Below are positions 55,733 through 64,000 of a stretch of DNA of 64,000 bases, piece after piece. The translations under genes and the position numbers were made by a program. Under the pieces are notes generated by a model that was given only the letters and a program-made list of their open reading frames with translations, was not told the origin of the DNA and searched no databases. The stretch covers positions 186,001 to 250,000 of the forward strand of contig CAZJHH010000003.1 of assembly GCA_964545875.1 (NCBI GenBank), given 5' to 3'. The DNA is from DAIPKP01 sp964545875. GTDB lineage: Bacteria > Synergistota > Synergistia > Synergistales > Aminiphilaceae. Each line of letters starts with the position of its first letter. Position 1 is the stretch's first letter.

Positions 55733-57268
55733 ATGTCTAAAGTCGCCATCAAGGGGCACGCCTACTGCCTCAACCATACGCCGGAGTTGGCGCTTCACTA
55801 CGGAATCACCCCCTACACGGAGCGCAAGGCCCGGGGAGAGACGGAGTTCCTCGCCAAGCTCCCCAAGCACGCCATGTCCTACGAGGATGCCACCAAGTAT
55901 CCTGCCAATCAGGCCTATCTCGGAGGGCTTCACCTGGATCTTCTCGAAAACACCCCCTCCCCCTGGTACGAGAATCTCGTAGCCGACGCCTCCCGCTTCG
56001 CCCCCTACGGAGAGATCATGCCGGAGGACGAGTTTTTGGGACTTATGAACATCTGCGATGTCTTCGATCTCTTCTGGCTGGAAAGCTCCTTTGCGGAGTC
56101 CGTACGGGCCAAGCTGGAGAAACACCCCCTCCTGGAGGAAAAACACCTCAAGCGTTTTTCCAAGGGCCACGAGGCGGGGGAGATCGCGGAAGAGGTGGAA
56201 AAACATCACGCCCTGCCGGTGTACTTCGAGGGTAAGGTAGTAGGGTGCTGCCGCCAGGGACATGATGTGGACGAATGCCTGGAGGCCTACGTGCTTCTGG
56301 AAAACATCGCCTGCAAGGCCGGAGGCGTGTTGGTGTTGCTGCACCTTCTCAAAAACGCCTCCCTCGCTGCGGAAGAGGTGGATTTCGTCATCGAATGCTC
56401 CGAAGAGGCCGCGGGAGATATGAACCAGCGCGGCGGGGGCAACTTCGCCAAGGCGGTGGCGGAGATCGCGGGATGCCTCAACGCCAGCGGCTGCGACGTG
56501 CGGGGTTTCTGCGCGGGGCCGGTGAATGCGGTGATCGCCGGAGCCTCCCAGGTGGCCGCGGGGGCCCGGAAGAACTGCGTGGTTCTCGCAGGGGGAGCCA
56601 TTCCCAAACTCTATATGAACGCTCGGGATCACGTGCGCAAGGATCTTCCCGCCCTGGAGGATTGCCTGGGAAACTTTGCGGTACTTCTCACTCCCGACGA
56701 CGGTACCGCCCCGGTGATGCGGCTCGATGCCCTGGGCAAGCATACCGTAGGAGCCGGAGCCTCTCCTCAGGCGGTTACGGGAGCTCTGGTGCTGGATCCC
56801 CTGGAAAAGCTGGGACTCTCCTTCACGGACGTGGATAAATATGCGGCGGAGATGCACAATCCGGAAATCACGCTTCCCGCAGGAGCGGGAAACGTTCCCG
56901 AGGCGAACTACAAGATGATCGCCGCCCTGGCGGTAATGAAAAAACAGCTCGAAAAGAGCGACATGACCGCTTTCGTGAAACAGCGCGGCTATCCCGGCTT
57001 TGCCCACACCCAGGGACACATCCCCTCGGGAGTTCCCTTCATGGGCCATGCGGCGGATATGCTCCGACAGGGAAAAATCCAGCGGGCCATGATTATCGGC
57101 AAGGGGAGCCTCTTCCTCGCCCGGCTCACCAACCTTGCGGATGGAGCATCCTTTATCATGGAGAACTCCACGGGCGCCGAGAGCACCTCGGGAGTTACCA
57201 AAGACGACGTGAAGCGCATCGTCCTCGAGGCCCTGGAAGAACTTGCCGCAAACCTCTCGGGCAAGTAG
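55733..57268 (+). CDS. grdC: Glycine/sarcosine/betaine reductase component C, beta subunit
   Basis: 511 residues. AIKGHAYCLNHTPELALHYG is the GrdC start; PKHAMSYEDATKYPANQAYL, VEKHHALPVYFEGKVVGCCR, VDFVIECSEEAAGDMNQRGG and GNFAKAVAEIAGCLNASGCD show a thiolase/FabH-like fold that, with GrdD, takes the acetyl group from selenoprotein A and yields acetyl phosphate. The ATG at 55733 has GAAAGGAGAG upstream. A terminator-like hairpin precedes it. Full length. Confidence 0.92.
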   Translation: MSKVAIKGHAYCLNHTPELALHYGITPYTERKARGETEFLAKLPKHAMSYEDATKYPANQAYLGGLHLDLLENTPSPWYENLVADASRFAPYGEIMPEDEFLGLMNICDVFDLFWLESSFAESVRAKLEKHPLLEEKHLKRFSKGHEAGEIAEEVEKHHALPVYFEGKVVGCCRQGHDVDECLEAYVLLENIACKAGGVLVLLHLLKNASLAAEEVDFVIECSEEAAGDMNQRGGGNFAKAVAEIAGCLNASGCDVRGFCAGPVNAVIAGASQVAAGARKNCVVLAGGAIPKLYMNARDHVRKDLPALEDCLGNFAVLLTPDDGTAPVMRLDALGKHTVGAGASPQAVTGALVLDPLEKLGLSFTDVDKYAAEMHNPEITLPAGAGNVPEANYKMIAALAVMKKQLEKSDMTAFVKQRGYPGFAHTQGHIPSGVPFMGHAADMLRQGKIQRAMIIGKGSLFLARLTNLADGASFIMENSTGAESTSGVTKDDVKRIVLEALEELAANLSGK

Positions 57269-57289
57269 AGCCAAAGGAGGCCGAAAGGA

Positions 57290-58441
57290 ATGTCGGATAC
57301 GAAAAAACTGGTAGGAGAAATACTCCATGAGATTCTGGACGCCGCCAAGAGCGGAGGCCCCCGGATTTCCGTGGGTCTCCTCGCCACGGGGAGCGAACTC
57401 GGCCCGGAGGAGATGATTCGGGGAGGGCTTCTGGCCCAGCAGGAGAATCCGGGAATCCGGGTGGTCATGATCGGCCCCAAACCTGCAAGCGCTCCGGATC
57501 TCGAGTGGATCGAAACCGAGGACTGCGAAAAGGATATCGCCGATGCCATGGAGGGTGCCCTTCGGAAAAAGCGCATCGCCGGAGCCGTGGCGCTGCACTA
57601 TCCCTTTCCCCTGGGAGTGACCACCATCGGCCGGGTACTTACCCCCGCCAAGGGGAAGCCCATGATTCTGGCCTCCACCACCGGAACCAGCTCCTCCGTA
57701 CGGGGGGAGAGCATGGTGCTCAACGCCATCTACGGCATTGCCACCGCCAAGGCTCTGGGAATCGAGGATCCCACCGTGGGAATCCTCAACGTGGAGAGCG
57801 CCCAGCCCGTTTTCCGGGCTCTCAACGCCCTGAAGGAGGGAGGATATCCCCTTTCCTTCGGTGCCAGCCTTCGGAAGGACGGAGGCTCCGTGCTCCGGGG
57901 TAACGACATCCTCGGAGGAGCCGTGGACGTTTGTGTGGCGGATTCCCTTACGGGGAACGTGCTCATCAAGATGTTCGCCTCCTACAGCACCGGAGGAGGC
58001 TACGAGGCTCTGGGATGGGGATACGGCCCCTCCTGCGGCGACAAATGGCCCCACGTGGTTTCCATTATCTCCCGGGCCAGCGGTGCCCCGGTCATCGCCA
58101 ACGCCGTGGCCTTCACAGCCCGGGTGGCGGGAGCGGGATTGCCCGAGCTGGTGCAGGAAGAGCTTAAAAAGGCCCGCAAGGCGGGGCTCGATACGGTGTT
58201 GGAGGGGCTTCGCCCCAAGGCGGCGGCGGTGGAGGAGGCCGTGACCGCTCCTCCCGCGGAACCCACGGATGAAGAAATTCACGGGGTGGACGTGCTGGAG
58301 ATGGAAAACGCCGCCAAAGAGCTCTGGAAGGCGGGAATCTACGCCGAGGCCGCCATGGGCTGTACCGGCCCGGTGGTGAAGCTCAACAAGAAGCACGAAG
58401 AACGGGCCCTGGAGATCCTCAAAAAAGCGGGGTATCTGTAA
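57290..58441 (+). CDS. grdD: Glycine/sarcosine/betaine reductase component C, alpha subunit
   Basis: 383 residues, PlsX-like phosphotransacylase fold. GRVLTPAKGKPMILASTTGT, ILNVESAQPVFRALNALKEG and GNVLIKMFASYSTGGGYEAL are the core features. C358 in AAMGCTGPVVKLN near the C-terminus corresponds in position to the acetyl-carrying Cys described for the GrdD of Eubacterium acidaminophilum (near 359). With GrdC it makes acetyl phosphate for ATP synthesis. It follows grdC after 21 bases with its own AAAGGAGG. It ends the grd operon in this window. Confidence 0.92.
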   Translation: MSDTKKLVGEILHEILDAAKSGGPRISVGLLATGSELGPEEMIRGGLLAQQENPGIRVVMIGPKPASAPDLEWIETEDCEKDIADAMEGALRKKRIAGAVALHYPFPLGVTTIGRVLTPAKGKPMILASTTGTSSSVRGESMVLNAIYGIATAKALGIEDPTVGILNVESAQPVFRALNALKEGGYPLSFGASLRKDGGSVLRGNDILGGAVDVCVADSLTGNVLIKMFASYSTGGGYEALGWGYGPSCGDKWPHVVSIISRASGAPVIANAVAFTARVAGAGLPELVQEELKKARKAGLDTVLEGLRPKAAAVEEAVTAPPAEPTDEEIHGVDVLEMENAAKELWKAGIYAEAAMGCTGPVVKLNKKHEERALEILKKAGYL

Positions 58442-58730
58442 ACGAACGAACCATTCCGGACAGGGCTCCGCTTTTTTCCGGAAAGCTTTCCTTGAGAGCT
58501 AGAGCGATTTCCCATGAAGCATCTCGGAGCGCTTTACTTGTAAAACCGCTCTCGAAAGATGGAGTGCCTTTGTCCCCCGGCTTCGCACAATCACGAGATG
58601 GCGCGTACCATTTTTTGCATACTCTGTGGCGAAAGGAGGGGAGCCGAAAGGTAGTATTCTCTGCGCAAATGCCCGGCGCAATGCGGATGTACGGTGTATC
58701 TTCAAGGAGAAAAAGGAGGTAGTTCGTTTT

Positions 58731-60368
58731 ATGCGAAAGAATTGGTTACTGATTCTGACAGCTTTGTGTGTTCTCATGGCAGGAGTTTCCGGCGCCTTCG
58801 CCTGCACCCCCCTGGCGGCGGGTAAAGATGCCACGGTGGACGGATCCACCATGGTGGCCCATACGTGCGACGGCTGGTACGACCATCGTATTCAGATCGT
58901 TCCCGGCGGAACCTTCGAAGAGGGTGCCACAACTCCGGTATATCAGCGGGTATGTCAGCAGACCCGGCCGGACAAGCCCCTGGTGAAGGTTATGGATATT
59001 CCCCAGGCAAAAGAGACGTACACCTACTTCAACATCGGCTATCCCTTCATGAACGAGCACCAGCTCATCATGGGCGAAGATACCTGGAGCGGCCGGGACG
59101 AAAATTACACTCCCGAAGGCGCTTTCTGGATCGAAACCCTCCAGATTTTCGGGCTTCAGCGGGCCAAGACCGCCCGGGAAGCCATCACCGTGATGGGTGA
59201 GCTGGCGGAGAAATACGGCTACAGCGACGGCGGAGAGACTCTCCTCATCGCGGATCCCGAAGAGGTCTGGGTGTTCGATGTCTGCGGCGCCGGCCCCCTC
59301 TGGCAGCAGGGCAGCAGCGAGCCCGGAGCCATCTGGGCGGCCCGGCGGCTTCCGGACGATCACGTTATCGTCTGTGCCAACCGCTCCCGCATCGGGGTCA
59401 TCGACTTCGACGACAAAGACAACTTCATGTATTCCTCCAACATGGTGTCCTTCGCCAAGCAGATGGGATGGTACAAAGAGGGAGATTTCAACTTCTCCGA
59501 GATCTACAACCCCAACCCCTACGGATCCGACTACTACCAGAGCCGCCGGGAGTGGAGGGCCTTCAGCCTTATGGCTCCTTCCCTCAATTTCGAGCCCCGG
59601 TCCCAGAAGGATCCTCACTATCCCTTCTCGGTGAAGCCCGACAAGAAGGTTTCCGTCCAGGATTTCATGGCCATCTATCGGGATCACATGGAAGGCACCG
59701 AGTTCGACCTCACCAAGGGTATGGCGGCGGGCCCCTTCGGCTGCCCCAACCGCTGGCCCACCCCCAAGAACGTGCGTCCCGAGGGAACCGAAGATTGTGA
59801 CTGGGAGCGCGCCATCGCCATGTTCCGCTGCTCCTACAGCTTCGTGGCCCAGTGCAGAAGCTGGCTTCCCGCTTCCATCGGCGGCGTTCTCTGGTTCGGT
59901 CAGGATGCTCCGGACACCACCTGTTACGTCCCCGTCTATGCGGGAGTTACCGAGGTTCCTCTCTCCTGGAGCACCGGTGAACGCCACGTCTTCGACCGGG
60001 AATCCGCATGGTGGGCCTTCAACTTCGTGAACAACTGGGCCTCCCTCAAGTGGTCCTACATGATTCAGGATATCAACGCCCTTCAGGAGAAATTCGAAGG
60101 ACTCTTCTTCGCCTCCCAGCCCGCAGTGGAAGAGAAGGCCCTGGCCCTTCACAAGGAAGATCCCGCCAAGGCGGTGGCCTATCTTACGGATTACACCTAC
60201 GGCAATATGCTCATGGTGGAGACCGCCTGGTGGAATCTCGGCTGGCATCTGGTGGGCAAGTACCAGGACGGCTACGTGATGAACGAAAAAGGACAGCAGC
60301 AGCAGGTGGGCTATCCCACGGAATGGCTTAAGGAAGTCGGCTTCGGGGAGACCATGCTCAAGAAATAA
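58731..60368 (+). CDS. Exported C69-family dipeptidase
   Basis: About 545 residues. A signal peptide (residues 1-24, WLLILTALCVLMAGVSGAFA) ends in the AFA signal peptidase I site, and residue 25 is the Cys of ACTPLAAGKDATVDGSTMVA. C69 enzymes use an N-terminal Cys nucleophile, so signal peptidase cleavage would also expose the catalytic residue. The body has GEDTWSGRDENYTPEGAFWI, TLLIADPEEVWVFDVCGAGP and PNRWPTPKNVRPEGTEDCDW, typical of the family. It is probably periplasmic and releases dipeptides or amino acids. The ATG at 58731 is chosen; AAGGAGG lies 11 bases upstream. Confidence 0.85.
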   Translation: MRKNWLLILTALCVLMAGVSGAFACTPLAAGKDATVDGSTMVAHTCDGWYDHRIQIVPGGTFEEGATTPVYQRVCQQTRPDKPLVKVMDIPQAKETYTYFNIGYPFMNEHQLIMGEDTWSGRDENYTPEGAFWIETLQIFGLQRAKTAREAITVMGELAEKYGYSDGGETLLIADPEEVWVFDVCGAGPLWQQGSSEPGAIWAARRLPDDHVIVCANRSRIGVIDFDDKDNFMYSSNMVSFAKQMGWYKEGDFNFSEIYNPNPYGSDYYQSRREWRAFSLMAPSLNFEPRSQKDPHYPFSVKPDKKVSVQDFMAIYRDHMEGTEFDLTKGMAAGPFGCPNRWPTPKNVRPEGTEDCDWERAIAMFRCSYSFVAQCRSWLPASIGGVLWFGQDAPDTTCYVPVYAGVTEVPLSWSTGERHVFDRESAWWAFNFVNNWASLKWSYMIQDINALQEKFEGLFFASQPAVEEKALALHKEDPAKAVAYLTDYTYGNMLMVETAWWNLGWHLVGKYQDGYVMNEKGQQQQVGYPTEWLKEVGFGETMLKK

Positions 60369-60403
60369 ACTTCTGGCTGCACCCCGAACGTCATAGCTGA
60401 TGA

Positions 60404-60438
60404 GAAGGGGCCGCGCGCTTGGTGTGGCCCCTTTTTCT
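60404..60438 (+). terminator. Intrinsic terminator before the DUF6305 gene
   Basis: AAGGGGCC and GGCCCCTT frame a 12-base loop, followed by TTTT. It lies between the C69 peptidase and the DUF6305 gene. Confidence 0.75.
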
Positions 60439-60495
60439 CGAAAAGGAGAGAGCGCCTTTGCGCCCTTTCGAACCTTCAAGGAGGTTGGCATATCC

Positions 60496-61056
60496 ATGAA
60501 ACGTTTTCTTGTTTTGGCGGGACTGCTCTGTTTCACCCTTCTGGGTTCCGCCGCTTGTGGAGCCGAAATGCCCGTAGTGGAGGGCCCCATCATCGTCACC
60601 ACTTGCGGCCAGAGCCCCGGGGCGGTGATGATAAAAATGTCCGCTATGGCGGCGGGCTTTACGGCGGAGCATAACAACGATCTTACCGCAGCGGATCTGG
60701 AGGGTACGGAGTATAAAACCCTCATCATCACCACCGGCACCAGCATGAAGGGTATGGGTGCCGCGGGAACGGACGTGAAAAAAGAAATCGAACGCTGTGC
60801 CGCTCTTATGGAAGCGGCCCGGGAGAAGGGTATGCTGGTTATCGGCGCCCATATCGAAGGCATGGCCCGGAGAGCGGATCAGGCGGACCAGGAGTCCATC
60901 GAGGGCGTGGTGCCCCATGCGGATATGATTCTCGTGGTGGAGGAGAGCGATTCCGACGGGCTTTTCTCGGGATATGCCAAGGATAAGGATCTTCCCATTC
61001 TCATCGTGAAGGATGCTCTCGGCATAGGCCAGGGGTTGGCGGGAACGAAGCAATAG
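60496..61056 (+). CDS. Exported DUF6305-like protein
   Basis: About 186 residues. A signal sequence (FLVLAGLLCFTLLGSAACGA) precedes a compact alpha/beta domain: IIVTTCGQSPGAVMIKMSAM, YKTLIITTGTSMKGMGAAGT and LVIGAHIEGMARRADQADQE, then ADMILVVEESDSDGLFSGYA. The family has no known biochemical role; GTSMKGMGAAG suggests a nucleotide- or anion-binding loop, which is inference. It is grouped with the following permease, so a periplasmic substrate-binding or processing role is possible. GGAGG lies before the ATG. Confidence 0.7.
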   Translation: MKRFLVLAGLLCFTLLGSAACGAEMPVVEGPIIVTTCGQSPGAVMIKMSAMAAGFTAEHNNDLTAADLEGTEYKTLIITTGTSMKGMGAAGTDVKKEIERCAALMEAAREKGMLVIGAHIEGMARRADQADQESIEGVVPHADMILVVEESDSDGLFSGYAKDKDLPILIVKDALGIGQGLAGTKQ

Positions 61057-61079
61057 ACTGAAGAAGGGTTGTTGCTCTT

Positions 61080-62408
61080 ATGACCATGTACACCCATGCC
61101 GGCCTCGTGCTGGCAGCCATCGTTCTCGCCTTTCTGGCCGCCCGAAAGTTCCGGTTGAGTACGGAACTTTCCATGATGGTGGCCACTCTGGCGGGAGCGC
61201 TGGCGAACGGCCTGGTTCCCATGGGAGTGGATCCCCGCTCTCCCATATCGATTTTTCCCGTCCGCCACATGGTGGAGGGTATGTTTACCTATTTCGATGT
61301 TTGTCTTATCTTCATGACCGCCACCTTCTTCATGGCTCTTCTCAAGGAGGCGGGAGGAGTGGCTTTCATCGTCCGGGAGATCGTGGTCAGGTTTTCCAAA
61401 AAGCGGGGGCTCTGTCTCGCCTTTCTTACGATTCTCATGCTGGTTCCCGGAGCCCTTACAGGTTCCGGAGCCACCACGGTGCTCACAGTGGGGGGCCTGG
61501 TGGGGGCGGTTTTTGCAGCCATGGGGATTTCCGAAATGCGCCGGGTGGCGCTTATCTACGTGCTCGCGTGTATGAGCGCCGCGGCACCCCCCATCAATCT
61601 CTGGGCCATGATGGCCGCTGCGGGGGCCAACATGCCCTACGTGGGTTTTGCCAAACCTTTGCTGGTGCTCTCCCTGGCGGGGGCCTTCTTCGCCACCTTC
61701 TACCTTGCCCGGAAGGGGGATGCGGTGGATGCGGAAAAAGCCCTGGCGGAACTTCCCGAGGTGCCTCCTGGATGGAGCTGGTTCCGGGTGCTTCTTCCCT
61801 TCGGCGTACTGGTGGCCATCGTTCTGGCGGGACGCTTCGCACCTCATTCCTTTCCCGTGGTGGGACTGCCTCTCATCTTCATGATTTCTGCGGCGGTCAC
61901 TCTTGCGGTGAGCCCCACCAGGCTTCCCGTTTTCGATATCGCGGGCAAGACCGTGAAAGATCTCCTTCCCCTGGTGGGAATCATGGTGGTGGTGGGAGCC
62001 CTCATCCAGATCATGGCCCTCAGCGGCGCCCGGGGGCTCATCTCTCTGGGAGTCGTCATTCTTCCCCTCTCGGTGCTCTTCGGAACCCTCTGGCTCATTC
62101 TTCCCATCTCCGAGGGCATGCTTCAGTATGCGGTGGCTCCTCTTCTGGGAGTGCCTCTCATCATGCTCTTCAACATGAAGGGACTCAACCCCGTTATCTG
62201 CCTCGCCGCCATGGGGGTTCTCTGGCCCCTGGGGGATTGCCTGCCTCCCACGGCGGTGGTGGGAAGAGCCACGGTGATGGAGCTGAACTATCAGGGCAAA
62301 TACTACGGCGAATTCGTCCGCACCGCCCTGGTGCCTCTGCTCTTCGTGGCGGTTCTCTGTACGCTCTTTCTCGTTTACAGCAAAGAGCTCTCTTTCCTGG
62401 GGGTGTAG
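61080..62408 (+). CDS. DctM/ion-transporter superfamily permease
   Basis: 442 residues with about 11-12 membrane segments. AFLTILMLVPGALTGSGATT and ACMSAAAPPINLWAMMAAAG are the two re-entrant-hairpin regions expected in IT-superfamily carriers (TRAP DctM, CitT, DASS). GLPLIFMISAAVTLAVSPTR and LPISEGMLQYAVAPLLGVPL follow. No DctQ or solute-binding partner of normal size is present; the next gene is only 54 residues. It probably carries an organic anion or acyl amino acid. The start may be ATG 61080 or 61086. Confidence 0.7.
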   Translation: MTMYTHAGLVLAAIVLAFLAARKFRLSTELSMMVATLAGALANGLVPMGVDPRSPISIFPVRHMVEGMFTYFDVCLIFMTATFFMALLKEAGGVAFIVREIVVRFSKKRGLCLAFLTILMLVPGALTGSGATTVLTVGGLVGAVFAAMGISEMRRVALIYVLACMSAAAPPINLWAMMAAAGANMPYVGFAKPLLVLSLAGAFFATFYLARKGDAVDAEKALAELPEVPPGWSWFRVLLPFGVLVAIVLAGRFAPHSFPVVGLPLIFMISAAVTLAVSPTRLPVFDIAGKTVKDLLPLVGIMVVVGALIQIMALSGARGLISLGVVILPLSVLFGTLWLILPISEGMLQYAVAPLLGVPLIMLFNMKGLNPVICLAAMGVLWPLGDCLPPTAVVGRATVMELNYQGKYYGEFVRTALVPLLFVAVLCTLFLVYSKELSFLGV

Positions 62409-62411
62409 ATT

Positions 62412-62576
62412 ATGATGACCATCAATACGGCGATTTCCCTTCTCTATTACGGCATCAGCCTCTTCTTTCTCGCCATGGTGTTCCGTAATTTCCTTAAAAC
62501 CAAGGATCCCCAGGAGGCGATACTCTACTGCCTTATTCTGATTCCCTTCGCCCTTCGGGTTTTGCGGATCAAGTAG
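62412..62576 (+). CDS. 54-residue two-helix membrane protein
   Basis: A short gene between the permease and the deacylase: MMTINTAISLLYYGISLFFL then AMVFRNFLKTKDPQEAILYC and LILIPFALRVLRIK. Two hydrophobic helices (about 5-22 and 37-50) flank a charged loop. It begins three bases after the permease stop and ends nine bases before the next gene, inside the same operon, so it is likely real. It may be an accessory subunit of the permease. A second ATG at 62415 is possible. Confidence 0.65.
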   Translation: MMTINTAISLLYYGISLFFLAMVFRNFLKTKDPQEAILYCLILIPFALRVLRIK

Positions 62577-62585
62577 GGGGCAGAC

Positions 62586-63755
62586 ATGAAACTATCTTTG
62601 AAAAACGTTAAAATTATCGCCTTCCTCGGAGCGGCGCTCTGTGCAGCCTTCGCGGGATGGCAGTTTTACGAGCACCGGGTGTACAAGGAGCCCGTGGTGC
62701 TCGGTCCTGGGGTGACGGAGGTTCGCAAGCTCAGCGACTACAGCCCTGCGGTAAAGGGTACGGTGAACGACTGCAACGTCTATATCCTGGACAGCGGCAA
62801 ACCCGGAGGTACCGCCCTGCTCATCGGGGGAACGCACCCGGAAGAGCCTGCGGCGAACCTCAGTACCCTTCTTTTCGTGGAAAACGCGGTGCCCGAATCC
62901 GGACGGCTTCTGGTGATCAACCGGGCCAACACCAGTGCCTCGCTCTGCACCCGCATGGGAGAAGCCTATCCCCGGTTCTATTCCGTGGAAACTCCCTGGG
63001 GAAAGCGAACCTGGCGCATGGGAGACCGCTGCGCCTCGCCCCTGCACTCCTGGCCCGATCCCGAGGTGTACATCCACTATCCCAGCGGCCAGAATTTGGC
63101 CTACATGGATATCCGCAATCTCAACCGGGCCTGGCCCGGCCGGGAAAACGGGCTTATCGTGGAACGCACCACCTACGCCATGATGGAGCTTATCCGGAAG
63201 GAAAAGGTGGATCTCGTGCTGGATTACCACGAGGCGGAGCTGGAATATCCCGTGGAAAACACCATCGTGGTGCATGAAAATGCCCAGACCGTGGGAGCCA
63301 TGACCTCCATGATGCTCACCTCCGCCACCTTCCCCGTGCCCATCGGCATGGAGTTCTCTCCCAAGATGCTCCACGGCCTTTCGCACCGGGAAATCGGAGA
63401 TCACAGTCAGGCCATGTCCCTTCTGGCGGAAGTGGCGGAGCCCATGCTGGACCGCATCCGGGGAATTACGGACGAGGAACTTCTCATGTCCGGCAAGGAC
63501 CGTTTCGTCATGAAGGCGGGGGAGCACAAGCTGCTCTACGCTCCCATGGATGAAAAGGGCTGGCCCATCGAAATCCGGGTGGGACGGCACGTCACCACCT
63601 TTATGACCATGCTCCAGGTGCTGGCCCAGATGGATCCCTCCAAGGCGATTGTTTTGAAGGATGTTCCGGATTACAATAGCATGGTGGAAAAGGGAATCGG
63701 CTCCTATTTCCGAAACCCCGGAGAGGCTCCGGAGAACAGAATCTATTACGACTAG
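62586..63755 (+). CDS. Membrane-anchored AstE/AspA-like deacylase (M14 family)
   Basis: 389 residues. An N-terminal anchor (IIAFLGAALCAAFAGWQFYE) precedes a zinc amidohydrolase domain. GGTHPEEPAAN supplies H84 and E87, RNLNRAWPG the substrate-binding N-R, and DYHEAE the third His (H215), as in succinylglutamate desuccinylase/aspartoacylase enzymes. It should cleave N-acyl amino acids or short peptides outside the cytoplasm. The ATG at 62586 follows GTAGGGGGC. Together with the permease it suggests import of acylated substrates. Confidence 0.78.
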   Translation: MKLSLKNVKIIAFLGAALCAAFAGWQFYEHRVYKEPVVLGPGVTEVRKLSDYSPAVKGTVNDCNVYILDSGKPGGTALLIGGTHPEEPAANLSTLLFVENAVPESGRLLVINRANTSASLCTRMGEAYPRFYSVETPWGKRTWRMGDRCASPLHSWPDPEVYIHYPSGQNLAYMDIRNLNRAWPGRENGLIVERTTYAMMELIRKEKVDLVLDYHEAELEYPVENTIVVHENAQTVGAMTSMMLTSATFPVPIGMEFSPKMLHGLSHREIGDHSQAMSLLAEVAEPMLDRIRGITDEELLMSGKDRFVMKAGEHKLLYAPMDEKGWPIEIRVGRHVTTFMTMLQVLAQMDPSKAIVLKDVPDYNSMVEKGIGSYFRNPGEAPENRIYYD

Positions 63756-63803
63756 CTCCCGGCGGCCTTTTCCCTGGGATTCTGCTGCAATGATTATGCA
63801 TGG

Positions 63804-63828
63804 AAAGGCCGGAGCACATCCGGCCTTT
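63804..63828 (+). terminator. Hairpin after the deacylase
   Basis: AAAGGCCGG (63804-63812) pairs perfectly with CCGGCCTTT (63820-63828); 7-base loop. It ends the cluster. Confidence 0.65.
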
Positions 63829-63863
63829 CGTATACCTTCATGTTATGGAGAGGAGGAGTTGCC

Positions 63864-64000
63864 ATGAGTGCTTCCGTTCGGGGAATGGATCTGCTGCTGC
63901 TTTTTACGGAGGAATATCCCTGCTGGAATGAATTCACGGCGGAACGTGCGGGGGAAAACCCCGAGGATCTCGCCTACCTGGAAGAATCGGGGCTGCTGAT
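63864..64000 (+). CDS. Unidentified gene, truncated by window end
   Basis: 45 codons are visible, beginning MSASVRGMDLLLLFTEEYPC and continuing WNEFTAERAGENPEDLAYLE. A strong AGGAGGAG site precedes the ATG. The family is not recognisable from this fragment. Confidence 0.6.
   Translation, partial: MSASVRGMDLLLLFTEEYPCWNEFTAERAGENPEDLAYLEESGLL

Noticed and set aside
55703..58396. Very long open frame on the minus strand opposite grdC and grdD
   Set aside because: High-GC shadow of two well-supported genes; no start signal and no recognisable domain.

Overview
The window is high-GC bacterial DNA, most likely from an amino-acid-fermenting anaerobe of the phylum Synergistota. Three things point there: a complete selenoprotein-type glycine reductase operon (grdX-trxA-grdE-grdA-grdB-grdC-grdD) under a tandem glycine riboswitch; a diderm type II secretion (Gsp) operon; and a secreted beta-helix protein whose C-terminus (GGC, then a hydrophobic segment) looks like the Synergist-CTERM sorting signal. 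The species cannot be fixed from the sequence alone.

Layout. 1-7035 is housekeeping: 3' part of argS, an FtsB/DivIC-like protein, rpsF-ssb-rpsR, a DUF2232 membrane protein, rplI, replicative helicase dnaB and a ParB-like gene. 7069-18806 is one tightly overlapping run: an O-antigen-ligase-like membrane protein followed by Gsp genes (pseudopilin, K, L, M, N, C, pseudopilin, D, E, F). No clear GspG is present. 18807-21590 is a plastic region: an Rpn/YhgA-type PD-(D/E)XK nuclease gene whose repetitive tail broke the assembly (100 N), two extra copies of that tail, and a HigB/HigA-like toxin-antitoxin pair lodged between the copies.

21591-50733 is cell-surface genes of mosaic base composition. 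They include a beta-helix exoprotein, a WecB-type epimerase, rmlB-rmlA, an RffA-type aminotransferase and a formyltransferase-like protein (together pointing to dTDP-4-amino-4,6-dideoxy-galactose, perhaps N-formylated), a GtrB-like glycosyltransferase with a pair of small SMR/EamA-type proteins, a Wzx-type flippase, an asparagine-synthetase-like enzyme, GNAT/FemAB-like proteins, a polysaccharide deacetylase, three GT4-type glycosyltransferases, a Gfo/Idh/MocA oxidoreductase, a hexapeptide acyltransferase and a second UDP-GlcNAc 2-epimerase. A Fic/Doc toxin-antitoxin module and recQ interrupt this block, and a HicBA pair follows it.

51278-58441 is the glycine reductase operon. grdA and grdB each carry an in-frame TGA for selenocysteine (residues 44 and 349). 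58731-64000 holds a probable peptide or acyl-amino-acid utilisation cluster: exported C69 peptidase, exported DUF6305 protein, DctM/IT-like permease, a 54-residue two-helix protein and a membrane-anchored AstE/AspA-like deacylase. It suits the same proteolytic lifestyle, because peptides and acyl amino acids could feed Stickland-type glycine reduction.

The most unusual features are the two toxin-antitoxin modules that each sit beside duplicated 3' tails of a neighbouring gene, recQ bracketed by two copies of a REP-like element, paired 47-nt palindromes around one glycan block, and the regulatory RNA structure of the grd operon.
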